This document shows, piece by piece, positions 57,451 to 64,000 of a stretch of 64,000 nt of DNA. The notes under the pieces were generated by a model, which ran no database searches, was not told where the DNA came from, and saw nothing but the letters and a program-made list of their open reading frames with translations. The stretch's first letter is position 1. Each line of letters starts with the position of its first letter. Location of the stretch: the NCBI GenBank assembly GCA_963576475.1, contig OY754978.1:9298299-9362298 (forward strand), written 5' to 3'. The DNA comes from Molanna angustata. Its lineage: Eukaryota; Arthropoda; Insecta; Trichoptera; Molannidae. The position numbers were made by a program, and so were the translations under genes.

Positions 57451-58429
57451 TAATCACTCGTCAAAATGCCGATGCAGGGTTTGGAATCGACCCACCAGGA
57501 TTAGTCGTCAAAAGCCCAAATTGTTCGGCTATCGAACAGTCATAATACCAACTTAGATCATTAAGAATAAAGGTTCGACCTCGGGAAATAAAGGTAATCT
57601 TGCATTACTAATTAGCTATGATGGTTCATAGGTAAGGTATATTACGATATTTTTATCTATAACCTATACATTATATTCTTATCTAATCTACTAGTTACAT
57701 TTGAGTATCTAGTAACTGATAATCTCATATTATACTTTCATAAATATATCTACCTATATAGACAGTGAAAATCTTGAAAAGTGTGTACATCGATCGCAGT
57801 TTTACAGTGGAAAGTTGTTTGATATATATGCCGGCATACTGGGTTCAATTTTCAGCACAGGATACATTAATTACAAATTATAACTCAATTCATAATACTC
57901 TTTAGGTAATGTAGCAATGATCTCTGAGAGTTTAGCGATGGCCTCGTTACCTAGTAGATTATTTTTTCAACACTGTATAACAAATCAAACAAAACACCTA
58001 ATGTAAATTTATACGATTTCATAAAATGATCAAAATTTACGGAACAACGATTGGCGGCAAGGTCAAAAGACACACGAAGAACAAAAAGGCCGAAGATTTT
58101 AGGATTAAAATCTTGGCCGTATTTTGCGGATGAAAATCGCAACAAAGAAACTCTAACAACAGCGGAGACCTCGAGAGGCAGACCCAGGGCTGCCATCTTG
58201 TTAAATTATTTAATTTATTGCAACACATCCACACACTCTGTGCACGACGTGCACGTGGACACACAATAGGCATGATGACTAATTTTGAAAAACTATCTCA
58301 CGATGTTTTTACGCATTCACTGTTTTCAAATATATATACATTTCTACATAAAATAAAGGTTTAGTAGCAAAAATCGCCATTTTAAAATCAAATTTGACAT
58401 TTACGCCAAAAAAACGCTTGTAGTATCAT
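57451..58429. other. Unassigned
   Basis: Minus-strand frames of 78-81 codons at 57951-58273 overlap a GC-richer patch but show no domain. CATCACTCGTCAAAATGCC and a tRNA-like GGATTGGAATCGACCCACC near 57478-57500 hint at a decayed SINE. Not assigned. Confidence 0.3.
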
Positions 58430-58496
58430 GGCGGCTGCCGACCCTGACGGTGACGTCATGGTATCGTAAACTGCATATCACTACTATATGTAATAT
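58430..58496 (+). promoter_or_regulatory. Promoter-like block with perfect CRE upstream of the THAP relic
   Basis: ATCATGGCGGCTGCCG (YY1-like ATGGCGGC) is followed by GACGGTGACGTCATGG, containing the CRE TGACGTCA at about 58451-58458. It lies 40 bp upstream of the first ATG of the THAP relic. Similar ATGGCGG/TGACGTCA blocks occur at 60190-60260 and 60840-60900. Function is inferred from motifs only. Confidence 0.35.
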
Positions 58497-58690
58497 ATGT
58501 GTTCTAAGACGATTTGTGTATTTATAATCAATTCAAAAGTGCATAAGTGTTGTGCGGTCCCTAAATGTACAAACACGACGAAAAAAACACCTACTGAGGT
58601 ATTTGTTTTCGTCCCACGCGAAAAAAAAGAGAAATAAGTGATTAAATTTCGCACGGCGAGACACAAGTGAATTTTATTAAGTACGCGTTT
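58497..58690 (+). pseudogene. THAP-type zinc-finger relic
   Basis: An ATG at 58497 opens a 46-codon frame ending at TAA 58635-58637. It reads VHKCCAVPKCTNTTKKTPTE then VFVFVPREKKEK, which matches the start of the THAP domain: the first two zinc-binding Cys, the VPxCxN and TP motifs and the FxxVP strand. In the next frame the expected continuation is visible (RNK, stop, LNFARRD). So the A8 run at 58621-58628 probably carries a shift, and a TGA at 58639-58641 replaces the conserved Trp codon of the domain. THAP domains bind DNA and occur in host regulators and P-type transposases; which source this was cannot be said. Confidence 0.5.
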
Positions 58691-59424
58691 ACAATGAAGT
58701 ACAGTATTTGTTCCCCCACTTTTAGCTCTCAATAATATAATATTTACCATTATTTAGGCAATAAGCATATAAAGAACTTCATTAATGTCCAAACGTCAAA
58801 ATAGGCCATCATAAGTTTCCCGCGTATGTTTTTAGCTTATGAACACATAATGTAGAGAGAAGAAGGAGCATATTTTATCGATTTTCGAGATGTAAGTTGT
58901 ATTTAAATTACAGATAAATAAAGTACTTATATGTACTTATTATTAAGTTTTTACGTTTCGAAATTCTGATGAACAAAAGTCTTTGTTCGACGCAAAGAAA
59001 TATCCGACCATCAAAAGTTCCATTCTAGTTAAGAGTAGTTAAGACAGGCAGAAAAATAACTACTATGGCTGCTATTGCTAAAAATAACGATAGCAGATAA
59101 ATATAGCTTGTTATGAACACAATACAAATAACGAGCGCTATGTAATAATTCGTATGCTGCTAAAATTGTAACGATGTTTTAAAACGCATGCTTCGCGTAA
59201 TCGCCGTCGTTTCGCAAATCGCTTCATTGCATGAAAAAAATATAGCTTGCTAGTTTAGTTTGGCAGTGACCAGCATCATAACATGTCGAACGTTCGTCAG
59301 CTCACCATCGCGTGACAAAATTGTAGAATACTAAAAGTAATTAGTTTACCATACGTTGCGAGCGTTCATTATTTATTTATTTATTCAATAAAAACTAAGT
59401 TACATACAAAATACAATTAACATA
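58691..59424. other. Unassigned AT-rich DNA
   Basis: ATATAGCTTGTTATGAACA at 59102-59120 recurs near 60765. A TTATTTATTTATTTATT run at 59370-59386 may be the complement of a retroposon tail. No gene supported. Confidence 0.3.
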
Positions 59425-60001
59425 GGCCCGATATTACAGTCGGCCCTCAACTCATTGAGTTTTCCAAACTCAAGATTAATGTTAAGGGGAGATTGAATCC
59501 ATTTCCGTATTACAGTGCAATATGACATGTCAGTTACTAAATCTTCAATTATAGACATATTTCACTTTTTCTGTGGTTATTATCTGTCAAATTTAAATAA
59601 CCTCAAATAATACGAAATACAAAACGGGACGCTACGACTTTAAATACCATTGTTTTATTATCCAACATGGTAAATTTAATTTTTTTCACCAAAATAATGC
59701 TTTTAAATGCCCGTGTTCGTTTCAATACGGCTGTCAGTTTGTTTTGTTGTGTGGCGCCACCTTCGATACAACACTGAAACTACACACGTTGCCTAACGCC
59801 TCTAGTGATAGAAACTGAAACTACACGAGTTGCCTAGCAAATGACAGTTGACTCACAGTTAAGTACTTAATCTGCCAGAAACGTTGAGTTAAATATTTGT
59901 CGTTTTAGTGACGTATTTGAGGGAAGATTAGGTCTAAACGGACACTGTAATACGCTGTAAAACTTGAGTTTAGCTCTTAAACTGACACTGTAATACCGGC
60001 C
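59425..60001. mobile_element. MITE with GGCCCGATATTACAGT termini
   Basis: GGCCCGATATTACAGT at 59425-59440 is mirrored at the right by ACTGTAATACCGGCC, ending 60001. CATA lies immediately outside both ends (59421-59424 and 60002-60005), a possible 4-bp target duplication. The word TATTACAGT recurs subterminally (about 59507 and, inverted, 59943). The 577-bp interior has no transposase. Confidence 0.7.
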
Positions 60002-60189
60002 CATAGTGTCCCCCGATAGGTAGGTGAGTATCTAGGTAAATTGAAACTATTTGCTTTGATGAATACTTGTTCCATTTATATTTAATTTGTTTTAGTTTTA
60101 AGTATCTAATTAAAATATTTATATATCGATAACACCAAAATAAACATAGTCCAGACCGACAATTAATGCGTATATTGTATTGAAGACTA
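60002..60189. other. Unassigned AT-rich DNA
   Basis: No supported feature. Confidence 0.3.
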
Positions 60190-60412
60190 TCAGAAGAATT
60201 GACGCGACCATACTATGACGTCGTGCGCTCTGATTGTTTTTTCTCATAAAATGGCGGACTAACACATTTTGTATTTTTATATTTATAATATTATTATTAT
60301 TCACTCCTATAAATTAAAAAAAAAACATTTTTTAAATCTTTATAACCTATTTTATTTTATAAAATCATAATTTCAATGATTTTTTTCTTACAGTCATCAC
60401 ACCTATTACATA
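60190..60412 (+). repeat. Direct repeat family D, copy 1
   Basis: ATGACGTCGTGCGCTCTGAT, TCATAAAATGGCGGACTAAC, ACATTTTGTATTTTTATATT, AAATCTTTATAACCTATTTT and AAAATCATAATTTCAATGAT, then TTACAGTCATCAC, recur in order at 60843-61045. Copies are about 640 bp apart. The start resembles a promoter (degenerate CRE, ATTGT/ATTGG, ATGGCGG). Confidence 0.7.
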
Positions 60413-60842
60413 TTTTAATATATTAATCATAATATGTATATGAATCATAACAGTTATCCCATATGTATATAAGATTCATCATAATACATTGTGTATTTCC
60501 ATTTCAACCTCATGTAACACTGTACAACTCCCACAAATAATATAATTACATCATTTTATTTTATAATCAAGCAATGAAAGCCACCAAGTTATTTATTTCT
60601 GAAACGTTAAATATTCTCCACCACGTTACAATACTCGGTGCGTGTTATAACAGATGCGTCAACGATTCAATAGAGCGGATAGCGATATTATTTGGTTTAT
60701 TGTCCCAAATAAACCAAATAAATCAATAAATAAAAATAGCATGTTAAAAATAAGCAGCATATTCCATATAGCTTGTTATGAAAAAAATAGCCATTTCGAA
60801 CAACACAACAGTTGACAGTAACAAACACAATTGACAGTGACA
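60413..60842. other. Spacer between family D copies
   Basis: AT-rich. A hairpin ATTTGGTTTATT..AATAAACCAAAT lies at about 60689-60719. No coding sequence supported. Confidence 0.35.
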
Positions 60843-61045
60843 ATATGGTGACGTCATGCGCTCTGATTGGTGTTTCACATAAAATGGCGGACAAACATAT
60901 TTTGTATTTTTATTTTAATAATATTAATATTATTCGCTCTTTTAAAATGAAAATAAATATATTTTTTCAAATCTTTATAACATATTTTATCTAATAAAAT
61001 CATAATTTCAATGATTTTTTCTTACTGTCATCACGCCTATTGCCA
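60843..61045 (+). repeat. Direct repeat family D, copy 2
   Basis: Begins GGTGACGTCATGCGCTCTGA (perfect CRE TGACGTCA, then CTGATTGG, an inverted CCAAT box) and ACATAAAATGGCGGACAAAC. The rest matches copy 1 to TTACTGTCATCACGCC. Confidence 0.7.
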
Positions 61046-61438
61046 TAGATTTTTATTATAATATACTAGATGTCGTAGTTAGCAAATTTTGTATGAATCG
61101 AAGTGAGGCATTTTTCCACGGGATTTTTGACGTTTTGGTTGGCAGACCACGTCGTTATTCTATTTATAATAACGACTAATGTGAATTGTTTTCGGATTTA
61201 TTTGACGAAAAAATAAAACACTTTGTTTATTATTAAGGTTTAGAGAACAGTTATCTAGGATGTGTTGAAATGTAAGGAAAACTGCAATATGTTGCCAACC
61301 AAAACTCCAGACATGTGAAGTTAGTTAAAAAGGTGTAAATAATAAATATTTACATATTAATTTGTGTATTTTTCTGAAATATTGTTTATTTTTCTATCAA
61401 AAATCAAATTCTGCATTCCCATTGTTCGAATCATTCTA
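61046..61438. other. Unassigned
   Basis: No supported feature. Confidence 0.3.
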
Positions 61439-61495
61439 TTTTTAAGATACCCCAGGAAGTGGAATCGCGATCTCCTTCCTGGGGTATCTTAAAAA
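61439..61495. repeat. Perfect 21-bp hairpin with 15-base loop
   Basis: The 21 bases at 61439-61459 (ending ACCCCAGGAAG) are perfectly complementary to 61475-61495. The loop is TGGAATCGCGATCTC, which resembles AAGTGGATCGCGATCTCC at 5016-5033. It could be a young tiny inverted element, a hairpin RNA or an inversion scar. Confidence 0.8.
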
Positions 61496-61545
61496 CATTC
61501 AATGTTAAAATTTAAATCGGATATTAATCACACATATGAAATATT

Positions 61546-61625
61546 GGTGTTTTCAGTCTAGATCTCTTGATCCTCAGAATGTGGCAACTTGTAATATAAA
61601 ATAAAAAAATAAAATAAAAAAATTA
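61546..61625 (+). mobile_element. SINE1 3' fragment
   Basis: GTGTTTTCAGTCTAGATCTC and CTCAGAATGTGGCAACTTGT match the SINE1 body, followed by an A-rich tail. The tRNA head is missing. Confidence 0.6.
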
Positions 61626-62404
61626 CTGTCAAAATAAATTTATAAAAACACTACTGGTATTAGGTATGCAATTATTGTTTACTTTCTATGAAATACAAAA
61701 TTGTTCAATTCCATCAAAATATAAATGGAATCATGCATTGTCATCGGGAATACACAAATTCACAAAGTTTTAGTTCACTTACTAGTCGGGAAGTTAGTTA
61801 AAAATCGATTGCAAAATTCCAGTACAGACAGAAAGGCAAGTGAATTTAAAGAAAAGGGTTTAATGAATAATGTGAAACATAGATAATGCAGAAAAAATCA
61901 TTGATTTTAACCATTTAAATCATTATACAGCTCATTTTTGTTGTATGTATATATAGCATCAGTCATTTAACTTTTCTAGAGTCAATTGATACATAGTACT
62001 TAGTATAATGTTTTTCGGGCTGCGTGTCGAGACAAGACGGTACAATGTTTTTTTCAGTCTGTCTGTACTGAGACGAGACACGACCTTGAGATCAGTTGAT
62101 CCCTGGATAATAAAATAACACCAAACGTACTCTTCTCCGCATCATTTTAAATACATGGAATGACCGACCTTATCCAGGAGGACTAACCCGACGAATGACC
62201 CGAAACTACTCACACGGCTGCCAGCGCAAAGAAACCACCGACATAGATAAAGAAACAAACAACAACAAAAAAAACAAACTTAGGCGTCTATCGATTGAAA
62301 ACAAAACAACATAAAATGTATTTACATTGGCTGCGGCGCTGATTTTTTATACCATATTTTATAAAGACGCAGTTATTCGTCCTCAAGTCAACACTTAAAC
62401 TCAT
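61626..62404. other. Unassigned
   Basis: TGCGTGTCGAGACAAGACGG and CTGTACTGAGACGAGACACG (62023-62077) form a loose internal duplication. No gene supported. Confidence 0.3.
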
Positions 62405-62770
62405 GATCAAAACATTGAAATATTTAAAGGTACTTAAACTAAAAAAACTTTATCTGTCAAATAGTTCCTGAATTCCTTCTATATCCTTCCGTAACTTCCT
62501 TCTTTTCCTCATTGCTCATTGATATGATCAGTGTTATTTTTATTATCATTTTTATAACTCTCTTTTCTTTTTTTTTCTCTTTGTATTTTTTCTTACTCCT
62601 CTATTTTATTTTTTATCAATTTATTTCTCACTAAATACTAAGTATTGTACCAATTTAACTTCAGAGACTTCACGTTGCTCGGGTTGGTTGGAAGAAATTG
62701 CCTTATGGCAATAAACCCGCCTTTGTACACCTATACATAAATTATATAAATAAATAAATAAAAACAATAG
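62405..62770 (+). mobile_element. LINE 3' end, near-duplicate of 25556-25985
   Basis: Shares nearly all landmarks with the 25.6-kb copy and ends with GGTTGGTTGGAAGAAATTGC, CTTATGGCAATAAACCCGCC, TTTGTACAC and AATAAATAAATAAAA. This end is the closest match to the SINE2 3' terminus. Confidence 0.72.
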
Positions 62771-62834
62771 TATTAATAAACATCTTAAAAAAGGAACGTC
62801 TGTTCATATTTATTTACCTATTCCTTGATTTGTT

Positions 62835-63512
62835 TAGGGATTGCAATCCAGCAGGATTTTCTTAAGAATGCTGGATCCGAGCTGGATCTAGCAATTTGAC
62901 ATTTAATAATAACTAAAATATTCTCATAATTATAAGGCAACTTAGTTGTATTCTCATAATTATAAGGCAACTTAGTTGTATTCTCATAATTATAAGGCAA
63001 CTTAGTTGTATTCTCATAATTATAAGGCAACTTAGTTGTATTCTCATAATTATAAGGCAACTTAGTTGTATTCTCATAATTATAAGGCAACTTAGTTGTA
63101 TTCTCATAATTATAAGGCAACTTAGTTGTATTCTCATAATTATAAGGCAACTTAGTTGTATTCTCATAATTATAAGGCAACTTAGTTGTATTCGTATTTA
63201 TAAGAATATTTAAGTCAATTGAAAATATGTAGTATAAAAATTTTCAATGACAATGACTTTTTTCAATATGTGTAAATCTCCAAATGTCTTGCTTGGATCG
63301 ACTAGTATGCTAGCTTAATTACAAAAAATGAAGATTCTATATGAGAGTTGTTACAATTTTGCATGAAATCTAAATGTTTTAATAAAACGACCTAGTATTT
63401 TACGCCATTATTTGAAAAATTAATTAATTCCGGATCCGCAGAGCTGGATCCAGCAAGCCGACAAATGTACTAGATTGTTGGATGCGGGATTCAGCAATTG
63501 AAATCCCTAAAC
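62835..63512. mobile_element. MITE with TGTTTAGGGATT termini and an internal minisatellite
   Basis: TTTGTTTAGGGATTGCAATC near 62828 is mirrored by TTGAAATCCCTAAACA ending about 63512. Subterminally AGCTGGATC words occur on both sides (62880-62888; 63440-63449). The TAGGGATT type end resembles known hAT-like MITEs by style only. No clear 8-bp duplication was seen. A 30-bp tandem array occupies the left-centre. Confidence 0.6.
62921..63190. repeat. 30-bp minisatellite, 9 units
   Basis: TTCTCATAATTATAAGGCAA plus CTTAGTTGTA repeats exactly every 30 bp, nine times, essentially identical. The in-frame 10-residue repeat on the minus strand has no ATG start and is a by-product. Lies inside the MITE at 62835-63512. 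Confidence 0.97.
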
Positions 63513-63578
63513 ACAATGCCTAAATATAAGTACGTATTTATAATCTCACGTTACAATATAGAAGGTGTAATATATTGA

Positions 63579-63852
63579 TGTTGCGCCATACAACAGGCAA
63601 TCCTTATAGCTTATAGGCATTATGCGAGTATGCACGAATCAGAAGTTCGGCATTCTTCGCGAGCTGGGAGATCCATATAAACTAGTGTCTGGGGTAAGGC
63701 CGCGGCTGGATTGATCGGGAATTTGTCGATTGTAGTGCTCTCACGCTGTGGTTCATAAGTATAAACAATTAGTGTACTTCTACCTTATAAATATCAATAA
63801 CTGTATTCAATAATAAAAGTGTAAATAGCCCACGCGTCTATTTATTTAAACA
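63579..63852 (+). mobile_element. Possible solo LTR
   Basis: The segment begins TGTTGCGCCATACAACAGGC, has a TATA-like CCATATAAACTAGTG at about 63673, an AATAATAAAAGTG polyadenylation-like signal at 63811 and ends TTATTTAAACA. TG..CA edges, a TATA box and a late AATAAA in 274 bp fit an LTR of BEL/Pao or similar type. No matching 5-bp duplication is seen at these edges, so the boundaries or the call may be wrong. Confidence 0.35.
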
Positions 63853-63909
63853 TATATGATATTTGAATTTACCAAATATTAAATAAGGGAATATTTATAA
63901 TGAGCCCAA

Positions 63910-64000
63910 CATAAAGGTGATAAAAATAGGGAGGCAGCGATGGGCAAGACACGTGGAAAGAATGGGCGATGAAAGAGTGCCAAAAAGGTTCCTGTACACA
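63910..64000 (+). pseudogene. LINE RT C-terminal fragment, cut by window end
   Basis: KIGRQRWARHVERMGDERVP followed by KRFLYT is readable from about 63918 to the last base. This is the LRWAGHVxRMxDxRxPKR block of an insect LINE RT, of a subfamily different from the others here. It continues beyond the window. Confidence 0.65.

Noticed and set aside
62818..63180. 120-codon frame with a repeated 10-residue motif
   Set aside because: It would start at TTG and is produced by a 30-bp minisatellite inside a MITE.

Overview
The window reads as nuclear DNA of an insect, most likely a moth or butterfly. It is AT-rich, has no bacterial-style gene packing, and is dominated by dead transposable elements: reverse-transcriptase (RT) tails of several non-LTR retrotransposons (LINEs), tRNA-headed SINEs, short inverted-repeat elements (MITEs) and a Helitron-like family. 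(ACAT)n/(TG)n retroposon tails and frequent GTAGGTACCTAC-type words fit Lepidoptera. The order is an inference from repeat style, not a database match.

The only host coding sequence I can name with confidence is one 87-bp exon on the minus strand at 49039-49125. It encodes 29 residues of the ubiquitin-conjugating (E2) core of a CDC34/UBE2R-type enzyme, with clean splice sites on both sides. I found no other exon of that gene, so much of the window is probably its intron and flank. Two weaker exon candidates are at 28822-28957 (+) and 47764-47907 (-). A broken THAP zinc-finger relic lies at 58497-58690 (+).

Layout. 0-10 kb: RT fragments, SINEs, a 382-bp foldback element and a Helitron-like copy. 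10-19 kb: a 61-bp minisatellite, a cluster of nested small inverted elements, a hAT-type MITE with perfect 8-bp target duplication, an inverted second Helitron-like copy and old degenerate tandem repeats. 19-30 kb: mostly unassigned AT-rich DNA with LINE 3' ends and a ~710-bp near-perfect inverted pair. 30.8-33.6 kb: two adjoining arrays (53 bp x22 and ~167 bp x8, one unit swollen by ~120 TA repeats). 34-41 kb: decayed LINEs and a second long (TA)n. 41.8-46.5 kb: a 48-bp x47 array, a MITE, and a 148-bp x10 array made from the 3' end of a LINE. 47.7-54.6 kb: the E2 exon tightly flanked by mobile elements, the best-preserved RT fragment, a MITE and SINEs. 54.8-56.7 kb: a 90-bp x20 array. 56.7-64 kb: third Helitron-like copy, THAP relic, MITEs, CRE-bearing direct repeats, a 30-bp array inside a MITE, a possible solo LTR and an RT fragment cut by the window end.

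The genes do not form a pathway or operon. The coherent stories concern repeats: a SINE that shares its 3' end with a LINE, satellites seeded from mobile-element DNA, and at least seven unrelated tandem arrays, six of them in one 33-kb span. I see no convincing novel multi-gene system.
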